31,662 nt of DNA from a virus: the IMG/VR virus record IMGVR_UViG_3300020438_000152, positions 1 through 31,662 of that record. One strand, given 5' to 3'. The notes beneath the pieces were generated by a model. It did not search any database and had not been told where the DNA came from. It saw nothing but the letters and a program-made list of their open reading frames with translations. Made by a program: the position numbers and the translations under genes. Positions 5,760-12,537 of the stretch are shown in pieces. Positions within the stretch are counted from its first letter, which is position 1. Every line of letters begins with the position of its first letter.

Positions 5760-5799
5760 TTTAAGTCTTTGTTTTTTCTAACAAGGGACAAGACTTAAA
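5760..5799 (+). repeat. Inner attP inverted repeat (core-site half-sites)
   Basis: TTTAAGTCTT (5760-5769) is the exact inverse complement of AAGACTTAAA (5790-5799), with 20 bases between. The right copy overlaps the start of the tRNA-Leu identity at the anticodon loop. The pair could be an integrase core-type site plus a nearby copy, or an RNA hairpin. Strand exchange at the anticodon loop is typical for many tRNA-targeting tyrosine integrases. Confidence 0.55.
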
Positions 5800-5849
5800 A
5801 TCCAGAGACTGTAAAGGTCGTGCCGGTTCGAGTCCGGCCACTCGCACCA
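5792..5849 (+). other. attP core: 3' half of a host tRNA-Leu(UAA)
   Basis: The sequence begins at the anticodon loop (GA-CTTAAAA-TCCAG, anticodon TAA). It continues with a long variable arm (GAC/GTC stem) and a T arm (GCCGG-TTCGAGT-CCGGC), and ends with the 3' acceptor strand CACTCGC, discriminator A and encoded CCA at 5847-5849. The long variable arm and UAA anticodon identify tRNA-Leu. The matching 5' acceptor strand GCGAGTG and the D arm are absent upstream, so this is not a complete tRNA gene. On integration it would restore the 3' end of the interrupted host gene. Confidence 0.85.
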
Positions 5850-5864
5850 ATAAATCTGATTGGT

Positions 5865-5905
5865 AAGTAACTTACGTTTTACTGATATAAAACAAGGAGT
5901 TACTT
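5865..5905 (+). promoter_or_regulatory. Hairpin enclosing the ribosome binding site of the RNA polymerase gene
   Basis: AAGTAACT (5865-5872) is complementary to AGTTACTT (5898-5905), which ends at the base before the ATG. Inside, TTTTA (5877-5881) pairs with TAAAA (5888-5892). The Shine-Dalgarno AAGGAG (5894-5899) falls in the internal loop and the edge of the outer stem. Such a fold could reduce translation of the polymerase. The left arm also overlaps the right attP arm. Confidence 0.45.
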
Positions 5906-8308
5906 ATGAATCCAGCCCAGATTCAGATTCAAATAGAGAACGAAATGGAGTCAAGAGGCATTGATTCCTACCGTAAAAAAGTCCAGTTAAATATTGAGAA
6001 GGGAAGAGCTTCTGATAACAGCTATGCAATTCACCTAATCAAGGCAGGTTTACAACCTTTATCTGACGAAATCACAAAGTTTGTTGATAGAGCTTGGCGA
6101 GGTAAACCAGGTCCAAAAGCTATAGCAGCAAAACTACTGCAACTGTTTCCTAACCCAGATGTTGTTGCTTACATCACTTGGAAGGCTGTTATTGATCTCG
6201 TCAGCAGCGAGAAAGCTACTGCTACTGCTGTTTCTATTAAGATTGGAAATCTTTTAGAGGATGAGCTTAGATTTACTGTCTTTGAACAAAGTGATCCTAA
6301 GTTTTTCAAGGTACTAAAGAATCACATATCAGATACCAAGCATCAAGGCTATAGAAGAAACATGATGATGGGTCATATGAGAAATTATGGTTATGAATTT
6401 AAAAGCTGGAGTAAGGAAGATAAGTTACGGGTTGGCTTAAAACTAATTGAACTGCTGATGCACTCAGTTGGTTTAGTAAAGATGGCAACCAGAGGGAACT
6501 TCCATAACAAGACTAGAAAGACCTACCTTGAATTTACAGAGGAGGCTATGACTTGGATCAAAAGACAGAAGAGCAATAGATTAGCTGCTTATCCTTTACT
6601 GATGCCTTGTCTAATTCAACCTAGAGACTGGCCTGATGGTGGTTTCTATTCAGAAAGGTTGAGAAGGATCAAAGAAGTAAAGACTGCTGACACTATTTAT
6701 CTAAATGATTTACGCAATAAGAAACCAAAAGCTTTTTATGAATCACTTAATGCCTTGCAAGGTACTGAGTGGGCAGTCAAAGAAAAGGTTTTAGAGATTG
6801 CTAACTACTGCTGGAATACAAGTACACCTGTTGGCTGCCTGATAGATGCTGAAGCAGAACCCTTACCACCAAAGCCATTTGACATAGCAGACAATGAAGT
6901 TGCTAGGAAGAAATGGAGGAGGGAAGCTTCTATTATCCATGACCTAAATGCACATAACAGAGCTAAAAGATTTCAGTGCATGATGATGTTGGATACATCA
7001 GAAAAGTTTAGTGAAGGTTCTTTTTGGCACGTAGCACAGGCAGATTTTACCGGACGAATTTATCCGGTGTCTGGTACTTTTAATCCTCAGACAACAGATT
7101 TATCTAGGGGTCTTCATCACTTCAAAGAAGGTGGTCCAATTAAAAATAAAAAAGATGCTGATTGGCTAGGTATTGCTGGAGCAAATCATTGGGGACTGAA
7201 TAAGAAAAGCTTTGAAGAACGAATTGAATGGGCATATAACGAAGGCAAACATATAGCTGAAGATGTAGCTGGTAATCCTGAAGGGTATGTAGGTCTTTGG
7301 TCTAAAGCTGATGAACCTTTTCAATTCTTTGCTTGGTGTTTGGAATGGAGTCAGTATCACGAAGAAGGATTAGGTTTTATTAGCCGTCATCCTGTCTTGC
7401 TTGATGGTAGTAACAATGGTTTCCAGCATCTTGCTGCTTTAACTCTTGATCAGGATCTTGCTGTTTCAGTTAACCTGCTTGCTTCTGAAGAACCACAGGA
7501 CTTATATGACAATATAAGAACAAACTTAATAGTTAATCTTGCAGATAGTGACAGTATTTATGCACAGGATTGGTTTAATCATAGGGATTTAATAACAAGG
7601 AAGCTGGTAAAAAAACCTGTGATGATGATTCCTTATTCAGGAACTGTTTACGGTATAGCTAATACTGTTAAAGACTATGTTGCAAAAGAAAAGATAGAGT
7701 TTCCTTGGGGTACAGATAGTTTTAAACACTATTTTTTCTTAGCTACAAAGATAAAAGAATCAGTAGATAATGTCTGTCCTACTGCATCTAAGATTATGAA
7801 TTATCTTAATAGCATTGCCAGATGTTTTGCTAAAGAAGATAAAACAATTGAGTGGACTACACCTTCTGGGTTCTTAGTTAAGCAGAACTATTTCATCACT
7901 AAACGTAAGAGAATAGAGACTAAGCTTGGTTATAACAGAGTGGATGTTGCACTTCAGGAAAATACAAAAGACATAGATAAAAAGAAAACAACGCAAAGTT
8001 TTCCTAGTAATTTTATTCATTCACTTGATGCTGCTAATGTTCATTTAGCATTACAAAAAGCAAAGGCAAAAGGATTAAATCAGTTTACAACTATCCATGA
8101 TTGTTTTGGTTCTCCTGCCTGTGACATAGAAGACTTTATTAACTGTGCTAAAGAAAGTTTTGTAGAGATTTATCAAGACTATGTGTTAGATGAATTATAT
8201 AACCAAGCAGCTAAACAATTAAAAGATCCAGCTAAATTACCATCACCACTAGAAATGGGAGAGCTACATATAAGTGAAGTTATGTCATCTCCTTATGTGT
8301 TTTCTTAA
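5906..8308 (+). CDS. T7-type single-subunit DNA-directed RNA polymerase, 800 aa
   Basis: This enzyme transcribes middle and late phage genes from phage-specific promoters. Motif A is LLDGSNNGFQHLAAL with Asp500 (T7 D537). Motif B reads RKLVKKPVMMIPYSG, with Arg565, Lys569 and Tyr577 at exactly the spacing of T7 R627, K631 and Y639. Motif C is FTTIHDCFGS with Asp732 (T7 D812). The C-terminus ends SSPYVFS, comparable to the functionally important T7 end SDFAFA. Length is 800 residues against 883 in T7, with the shortfall mostly N-terminal to the palm. It has a clear Shine-Dalgarno. It starts 56 bases after attP, so after integration it would follow the restored host tRNA-Leu gene. Its promoter sequence is not obvious in this window. 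Confidence 0.97.
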   Translation: MNPAQIQIQIENEMESRGIDSYRKKVQLNIEKGRASDNSYAIHLIKAGLQPLSDEITKFVDRAWRGKPGPKAIAAKLLQLFPNPDVVAYITWKAVIDLVSSEKATATAVSIKIGNLLEDELRFTVFEQSDPKFFKVLKNHISDTKHQGYRRNMMMGHMRNYGYEFKSWSKEDKLRVGLKLIELLMHSVGLVKMATRGNFHNKTRKTYLEFTEEAMTWIKRQKSNRLAAYPLLMPCLIQPRDWPDGGFYSERLRRIKEVKTADTIYLNDLRNKKPKAFYESLNALQGTEWAVKEKVLEIANYCWNTSTPVGCLIDAEAEPLPPKPFDIADNEVARKKWRREASIIHDLNAHNRAKRFQCMMMLDTSEKFSEGSFWHVAQADFTGRIYPVSGTFNPQTTDLSRGLHHFKEGGPIKNKKDADWLGIAGANHWGLNKKSFEERIEWAYNEGKHIAEDVAGNPEGYVGLWSKADEPFQFFAWCLEWSQYHEEGLGFISRHPVLLDGSNNGFQHLAALTLDQDLAVSVNLLASEEPQDLYDNIRTNLIVNLADSDSIYAQDWFNHRDLITRKLVKKPVMMIPYSGTVYGIANTVKDYVAKEKIEFPWGTDSFKHYFFLATKIKESVDNVCPTASKIMNYLNSIARCFAKEDKTIEWTTPSGFLVKQNYFITKRKRIETKLGYNRVDVALQENTKDIDKKKTTQSFPSNFIHSLDAANVHLALQKAKAKGLNQFTTIHDCFGSPACDIEDFINCAKESFVEIYQDYVLDELYNQAAKQLKDPAKLPSPLEMGELHISEVMSSPYVFS

Positions 8309-8328
8309 TAGGGAGTGACAAGAGACAA

Positions 8329-9051
8329 ATGAACAGTAATATAACTCTTACGCATGACAGACCTTCAAGGTTTTCAAGCGATTACAACAGACCTACTAAC
8401 CGATTCTCACAAATGAATCCCAAATCTGAAATCCTCAACGTCACTACACCAATTTGCAAATTTCAATTCGCATGGCTTGTAGAACCAGACACTAAATTTG
8501 ATCCAATGGGGGAGTGGAGGATCACTTGCCTTGTTGAACAGGAAGAATCACAGGAAATTGAAAGCCAATTAACTGGTCTTCTTGATAGATGGAAAGCTCA
8601 GTTAAAAGCTGCCAGTCCTAGTAAGAAATTTAAACTTGCTCAACTCCCTTGGGGTTTTGAAGAAGTTACTGATGGAGGAGAAACTAAGGGTTACTTCAAG
8701 ATCAGAGCTAAAACAAAGGTAGGAGGAAGCAGACCAGACGGAACTGTATGGAAGAACAGATCACCAGCTTTATTTAATGCTGATGGTTCTGTGATGTCTG
8801 ACAGTCAAAAGACTTTGGTTAACAAATGTGGACCAGGTACTACAGGACAAGTCAACCTACGCTGTAGCGGCTGGGAAACACCTGCTTTTGGAGTTGGAAT
8901 TAAGATCCAAATCGAAGCAGTCATGATCAAAAACCACGTTGAATATGCCCGAAGTGCAACTGGATATGGGTTTCAAACGGAGGAACCACAGGAGCAAAGT
9001 CAAGAATGTCCAATGCCAGCAGCATCAAACGTTGCAGCAGACGAGTTCTAA
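8329..9051 (+). CDS. Single-stranded DNA-binding protein (T7 gp2.5-like), 240 aa
   Basis: This protein coats single-stranded DNA during replication and recombination and, in T7, contacts polymerase and helicase through its acidic tail. Support comes from position directly after the RNA polymerase and before endonuclease I, the T7 order. The beta-rich core (ICKFQFAWLVEPDTKFDPMGEW, GYFKIRAKTK, GTTGQVNLRCSGWETPAFGVGIKIQIEAVMI) resembles phage gp2.5-type OB-fold proteins. The protein ends in an Ala/Asp/Glu tail with a terminal Phe (AADEF), as in T7 gp2.5. The first 28 residues are polar and may be a non-conserved extension; an ATG at 8413 is an alternative start. The endonuclease gene overlaps its 3' end by about 100 bases in another frame. 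Confidence 0.85.
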   Translation: MNSNITLTHDRPSRFSSDYNRPTNRFSQMNPKSEILNVTTPICKFQFAWLVEPDTKFDPMGEWRITCLVEQEESQEIESQLTGLLDRWKAQLKAASPSKKFKLAQLPWGFEEVTDGGETKGYFKIRAKTKVGGSRPDGTVWKNRSPALFNADGSVMSDSQKTLVNKCGPGTTGQVNLRCSGWETPAFGVGIKIQIEAVMIKNHVEYARSATGYGFQTEEPQEQSQECPMPAASNVAADEF

Positions 9052-9409
9052 ACAAAAGTACAGAAGTAAATTTGAAGCTGGAATTGCCGCTACCCTACTT
9101 AAAAAGAAAGTTGCCTTTAGTTATGAATCCTTGGATCTTAAGTACATCATCCGTGGCACTTACAAGCCTGATTTTATACTCAGTCAAAATGGGGTCATCA
9201 TTGAAACCAAAGGTTATCTGTCCCCAGAAGACAGAAGGAAAATGCTTGCGGTTAAGGCGGCAAATCCCAGTTTAGATATACGTTTCTGTTTCCAAAACGC
9301 TAAGACAAAACTTAGCAGAGGTAAAAAAAGAAGTCTTTCTTATGGTCAATGGGCTGATAAGAATGGCTTTCTCTGGTGCGATAAAACTATTCCTGCTGAT
9401 TGGTACTGA
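8945..9409 (+). CDS. Endonuclease I / Holliday junction resolvase (T7 gp3-like)
   Basis: This enzyme cuts branched DNA, debranches replicating DNA and helps degrade host DNA. The catalytic set E-D-E-K is visible in KFEAGIAATLL, YKPDFIL and IIETKGYLSPEDRRKM, followed by LDIRFCFQNAKTKLSRG, SYGQWADKNGFLWCDK and IPADWY, all collinear with T7 gp3. The start is uncertain. The frame extends back into the SSB gene with starts at TTG 8939, ATG 8945, ATG 8966 and TTG 9032; conservation begins only around KYRSKFEAG. I give ATG 8945, but the SSB overlap may be non-coding in this frame. The stop TGA at 9407-9409 overlaps the ATG of the next small gene. Confidence 0.88.
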   Translation: MPEVQLDMGFKRRNHRSKVKNVQCQQHQTLQQTSSKQKYRSKFEAGIAATLLKKKVAFSYESLDLKYIIRGTYKPDFILSQNGVIIETKGYLSPEDRRKMLAVKAANPSLDIRFCFQNAKTKLSRGKKRSLSYGQWADKNGFLWCDKTIPADWY

Positions 9410-9531
9410 TGAATAACAAACAACGAATTGAGTATGCAGAGAAAAGAATCAAAGAACTCCAAGCACTAATTGAACATTGGAAAACTAATGACAGAGGACA
9501 ACAAGTACGTCAAGAAAGAACCATGCCCTGA
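9409..9531 (+). CDS. Small helical hypothetical protein, 40 aa
   Basis: The ATG at 9409 overlaps the stop of the endonuclease gene (TGATG), and the gene ends inside the primase-helicase gene, so it bridges the two with coupled translation. The product starts MNNKQRIEYAEKRIKELQAL and is a single amphipathic, highly charged helix followed by a polar tail (RGQQVRQERTMP). Function is unknown. Its tight overlaps on both sides are the main support. It could alternatively be only a translational relay that carries ribosomes to the primase start. Confidence 0.5.
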   Translation: MNNKQRIEYAEKRIKELQALIEHWKTNDRGQQVRQERTMP

Positions 9532-11107
9532 ATGTGGCAGCAAAGATAATCTTGCTGTCTATTCAGATGGTCATGCCTTCTGTTTTGGTTGCAGTTACAG
9601 AAGACCTGCTCCAACAGAAAAGAAACACAAACGTAAAACCTATTACTCACCTAGCCCAGTGACTAAACCTTTAATAAAATTTGTCACCCCTAAAGAACTT
9701 CCTAAACGTGGTATCACAGAAGAAACAGCTAAGTTCTTTAACTATGGAATAGCTGATTACAATGGCACTCCAGTTCAGGTTGCTACTTATGAAGATCAAT
9801 TAGGTAGACAGTCAGCACAACACATTAGGTACAAAGACAAAAGATTTATCTGGGTAGGTGACTGTAAAAACGTACAACTATGGGGGCAAAGCAAATGGAG
9901 AAATCATGGTAATTACGGAAATGTTTTCTGTGTAATTACTGAAGGTGAAATTGATGCAATGACTATTAGTCAGGTTCAAGGAAATAAATTTCCTGTAGTT
10001 TCCCTTCCTTCTGGTGCTCCTTCTGCTAATAAGTATTTAGCAGCAAATTTAAAATGGCTAAATCAATTTTCCAGAATTGTTCTTTGCTTCGATTCAGATG
10101 AACCTGGAGAAAAAGCAGCAGAAAAAGCAATTGAAATATTACCTGCTGGAAAAGCAGCTATATGCAGACTTCCAAGAAAAGATGCTAATGAAATGCTCCT
10201 CGCAGGAGAAGCAGAAGAACTCAAAAGTCTGCTGTGGAAAGCAACACCTGTTAGACCGGATTCAATCCTCAACGCCTCAGACTTATGGGAAGAGTTAACT
10301 AAAGAAGGTGCAAGTTCTGTTTGTCCTTTTCCTTATCCACAACTAGATCAATTCACTAGGGGTTTTCGTAAATCCCAAATGATTACTATTGCAGCTGGAT
10401 CAGGAACAGGAAAATCAAGCCTGTGTCGTGAGTTTGCTCATCATTTTTTAAAACATAAATTGACTGTTGGGTATATCGCATTAGAAGAATCAGTTCAAAG
10501 AACGATGCAGGGAATCTTAGGTATAGAACTTAATAAGCCGCTGCATTTAGAAGATCATGTAGAAGAAGTAGAAGGATTAAAGACAGCTTTTGACAGATTG
10601 TTTGGTACAGAAAAGCTATTTCTCTATGATCATTTTGGTTCGATGGACCCAGATAGATTGATAGAACAGATTCAGTACATGGCTACAGCTGAAGGTGTTG
10701 ATGTAGTTATCCTTGATCACCTAACTATTGTGGTCAGTGGTTTAGCTGATGTAGATGAAAGAAGAGCTATTGATATTACCTGCACAAAACTTAGACAGGT
10801 TGTTGAAAGTACAGGTGTAGGTTTAATTCTTGTCAGTCATTTAAGAAGACCTCAAGGTGTATCCCATGAACAGGGACAACAGGTAAGTACTTCTGATCTC
10901 AGAGGTAGTTCTGCAATTTTACAACTATCAGATTTATGTATTTCAGCGGAAAGAAACCAACAAGGAGATCCTGCTGAAAGATCTGAAATGCAATTACGCA
11001 TACTAAAGAATAGACACACAGGTTCTACAGGACCAATAGATAAGCTCCTGTATGACGAAAACACTGGTCGTCTTTCTATTCCTATGTCCACCTATTTCGG
11101 TGCTTAA
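9488..11107 (+). CDS. Primase-helicase (T7 gp4-like), 539 aa
   Basis: This bifunctional replication protein makes RNA primers and unwinds DNA at the fork. Counting from ATG 9488, the zinc-binding domain has Cys13, Cys16, Cys32 and Cys35, the same spacing as T7 gp4. The TOPRIM primase domain shows VITEGEIDAMTI and VLCFDSDEPGEKAA. The C-terminal hexameric helicase has Walker A GSGTGKSSL (Lys309), Walker B VVILDHLTIV and the downstream SDLRGSSAILQLSD motif. I chose ATG 9488; an in-frame TTG at 9470 would add six residues. T7 gp4 is 566 residues. The exonuclease gene follows after 2 bases, where T7-like phages normally have their DNA polymerase first. Confidence 0.96.
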   Translation: MTEDNKYVKKEPCPECGSKDNLAVYSDGHAFCFGCSYRRPAPTEKKHKRKTYYSPSPVTKPLIKFVTPKELPKRGITEETAKFFNYGIADYNGTPVQVATYEDQLGRQSAQHIRYKDKRFIWVGDCKNVQLWGQSKWRNHGNYGNVFCVITEGEIDAMTISQVQGNKFPVVSLPSGAPSANKYLAANLKWLNQFSRIVLCFDSDEPGEKAAEKAIEILPAGKAAICRLPRKDANEMLLAGEAEELKSLLWKATPVRPDSILNASDLWEELTKEGASSVCPFPYPQLDQFTRGFRKSQMITIAAGSGTGKSSLCREFAHHFLKHKLTVGYIALEESVQRTMQGILGIELNKPLHLEDHVEEVEGLKTAFDRLFGTEKLFLYDHFGSMDPDRLIEQIQYMATAEGVDVVILDHLTIVVSGLADVDERRAIDITCTKLRQVVESTGVGLILVSHLRRPQGVSHEQGQQVSTSDLRGSSAILQLSDLCISAERNQQGDPAERSEMQLRILKNRHTGSTGPIDKLLYDENTGRLSIPMSTYFGA

Positions 11108-11109
11108 CC

Positions 11110-11841
11110 ATGACCTTATTAATTGATGCTGACTGGTTGATTTATTCTTCCTGTTGCAGCTGTGAACAAGACGTTAAGTGGGATGAACACTTACATACTC
11201 TTCACTGTGATGAACGTGACATCCATGAAATGATTGATGGAAGAGTTGAGTACTACCAGAAAATTGCAGAAGATGATGATGATGTAGTGATGTGTTTCAC
11301 TCAGTATCCAACCTTCAGACATACAATCTTTCCTGACTACAAAGCCAATAGAAAAAGTAAACGTAAACCATTAGCTCTTTATGCAATGGTTGAACAGATA
11401 GCTCAGAGATATAAGTCAGAAAGTTATACAGGGTTAGAAGGTGATGATGTTATGGCTTTACTTGCTACATCTAAAAAATATCCCAATCCAGTTATTGTTT
11501 CTCCTGATAAAGATATGAGAACTGTTCCCTGCACCCTTCTTGCTAATGATGATATGGAGTTAATAACCAAGAAGAAAGCAGATAGACACTGGATGATTCA
11601 GGCTTTAACCGGAGACTCAACAGATAATTACAAAGGCATTATTGGTTGTGGTCCTGTTACAGCAGAAAAAATTCTTGGTGATGCTAAAACTTTGCCTCAA
11701 ATGTGGGACAAAGTAGTAGAAGCATACGAAAAGAAAAAACAAACATTTGCTGATGCAGTTCTTACTGCTCAGCTTGCCCGTATTCTTCGTAAGGGAGACT
11801 ATGATTTTAAAACTCAAGAGGTAACACTATGGACTCCATAA
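11110..11841 (+). CDS. 5'-3' exonuclease (T7 gp6 / FEN-type), 243 aa
   Basis: This nuclease degrades DNA from 5' ends or flaps; in T7 it removes primers, degrades host DNA and shapes the genome ends. FEN/PIN-type acidic motifs are visible: LIDADWLIYS at the N-terminus, YKANRKSKRK in the arch region, LEGDDVMALLA, VIVSPDKDMRTV, and LTGDSTDNYKGIIGCGPVTAEKIL, the last being the metal-binding and helix-three-turn-helix part. It is somewhat shorter than T7 gp6 (300 residues). It starts 2 bases after the primase-helicase stop. Its C-terminus overlaps the DUF3310 gene by 13 bases. Confidence 0.93.
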   Translation: MTLLIDADWLIYSSCCSCEQDVKWDEHLHTLHCDERDIHEMIDGRVEYYQKIAEDDDDVVMCFTQYPTFRHTIFPDYKANRKSKRKPLALYAMVEQIAQRYKSESYTGLEGDDVMALLATSKKYPNPVIVSPDKDMRTVPCTLLANDDMELITKKKADRHWMIQALTGDSTDNYKGIIGCGPVTAEKILGDAKTLPQMWDKVVEAYEKKKQTFADAVLTAQLARILRKGDYDFKTQEVTLWTP

Positions 11842-12023
11842 ACCCTGACTACTACAAAGGTTATGCAATACAACCTATTGATTTTATTATGAAAAATAAC
11901 TTAGGTTTTTGTGAAGGGAATGTAGTTAAATATATTTCTCGCTGGAACAAAAAAGGAGGATCAGAAGATTTAAGAAAAGCAATTAGGTATATAGAAATTC
12001 TTTTAGATAATGAAACCAATTAA
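11829..12023 (+). CDS. DUF3310-family small protein, 64 aa
   Basis: The sequence NPDYYKGYAIQPIDFIMKN, LGFCEGNVVKYISRW and GGSEDLRKAIRYIEILL matches the DUF3310 pattern common in phages (P-D-Y-Y..I-E/Q-P-I-D-F-I, G-N-V-x-K-Y-x-S-R, G-G-x-E-D-L-x-K-A). T7 gp1.7, which is reported to have nucleotide kinase activity, carries a related domain. This protein is the domain alone. It starts within the 3' end of the exonuclease gene, so expression is coupled to replication genes. A role in nucleotide metabolism is plausible but is inferred from the family. Confidence 0.85.
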   Translation: MDSINPDYYKGYAIQPIDFIMKNNLGFCEGNVVKYISRWNKKGGSEDLRKAIRYIEILLDNETN

Positions 12024-12029
12024 CATATC

Positions 12030-12038
12030 TGTTATACT
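12030..12038 (+). promoter_or_regulatory. Candidate extended -10 promoter before the head genes
   Basis: TGTTATACT matches the extended -10 form TGnTATAAT with one mismatch and lies in the only gap (27 bases) between the replication and head-assembly genes. No good -35 is present. It could equally be part of a phage-polymerase promoter or chance. Confidence 0.2.
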
Positions 12039-12050
12039 CTCTTTCTCAAA

Positions 12051-12269
12051 GTGAACTACAATAATCCTGAACCTCTTCCTTTTCCTGTTTTATCTGATGA
12101 GTTAATCAACGCTCTGGATAGTCATTTTCCACAACGTCACCCAGACTTATCTTTATCTGATAGAGAAGTTTGGTTTAAGGCAGGTCAAAGAGCAGTAGTT
12201 GATTATCTTATTGAACAACAAGCAAGACAAAAGGAAACCATGCTAACTGACAACATCTTGGAGAATTAA
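12051..12269 (+). CDS. Hypothetical protein, 72 aa, GTG start
   Basis: No in-frame ATG precedes the conserved-looking part, so the GTG at 12051 is taken as start; there is no clear Shine-Dalgarno. The product begins MNYNNPEPLPFPVLSDELINA and contains FPQRHPDLSLSDREVWFKAGQRAVVDYLIEQQ, a compact helical domain. The phrase PDLSxSxREVWFKAGQR looks like a conserved phage motif, but I cannot name the family. The protein lies directly upstream of the gp7.3-like and portal genes, so it is probably co-expressed with head assembly genes. Function is unknown. Confidence 0.65.
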   Translation: MNYNNPEPLPFPVLSDELINALDSHFPQRHPDLSLSDREVWFKAGQRAVVDYLIEQQARQKETMLTDNILEN

Positions 12270-12271
12270 TT

Positions 12272-12535
12272 ATGTGTGTTGGACCGTTTAAACCAAAAGC
12301 ACCTAAGTTGCCAGAAAAAACAGAAACTGCACCAAGGCCAGAGGAAACTGCAAAGGCTCCTACTATTGGTTCTAAAAGAAAGAGTGTAAAGAAACCTGGG
12401 AGAACAGCTAGTTCTACTTCAGAGGTTGGTACAAACATTTCAACAAGCTCTCCTAGAAGAGGTTTATTTGCCAGAAGAAGAGGTACTGCTTCTTTAAGAA
12501 TCCCTCTTACCTCTAGTGGTAATCTCAACTATTAA
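12272..12535 (+). CDS. Small basic virion protein, possibly T7 gp7.3-like, 87 aa
   Basis: The protein is low in complexity, rich in Pro, Lys, Arg, Thr and Ser, with no predicted globular core. It ends RRRGTASLRIPLTSSGNLNY. T7 gp7.3, a tail-assembly protein, is also small, basic and disordered, ends with a basic segment then a Ser/Gly-rich tail (KKSLSVARSSGGGINI), and is likewise encoded immediately upstream of the portal gene. The similarity is in layout and C-terminal pattern rather than strong identity. A good GGAG Shine-Dalgarno precedes ATG 12272, and the gene ends 2 bases before the portal start. Confidence 0.55.
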   Translation: MCVGPFKPKAPKLPEKTETAPRPEETAKAPTIGSKRKSVKKPGRTASSTSEVGTNISTSSPRRGLFARRRGTASLRIPLTSSGNLNY

Positions 12536-12537
12536 TC

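Larger units (their letters stand above)
5739..5867 (+). repeat. attP region: outer 19-bp inverted repeats around the tRNA-Leu fragment
   Basis: The segments at 5739-5757 and 5849-5867 are inverted copies matching at 18 of 19 positions (left arm CTTACCAACCAGATTTATT). Both arms are extended by CGTAAG spaced a few bases from CTTACC (5727 onward on the left, to about 5875 on the right). Inverted repeats flanking a core site are typical of integrase arm-type binding sites. The arrangement could also let the RNA fold into a long stem enclosing the tRNA fragment. Confidence 0.75.

Noticed and set aside
5792-5849. A functional phage tRNA-Leu gene
   Set aside because: Only the anticodon loop onward is present; the 5' acceptor strand, D arm and 5' anticodon stem are missing, so it is an attP fragment.
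7166-7360. Minus-strand open frame inside the RNA polymerase gene, and similar minus-strand frames at 10063, 10852, 12208, 12525, 18153, 27550, 28598 and 31086
   Set aside because: They lie wholly or mostly within well-supported + strand genes, show no recognisable motifs, and no other gene in the window is on the minus strand.
9006-9275. 89-residue + strand frame overlapping SSB and endonuclease I
   Set aside because: The endonuclease frame in the same DNA contains the conserved catalytic residues; this frame has no motif and is a shadow.
10077-10298. 73-residue + strand frame inside the primase-helicase gene
   Set aside because: It overlaps the conserved TOPRIM-coding region in another frame and has no features of its own.
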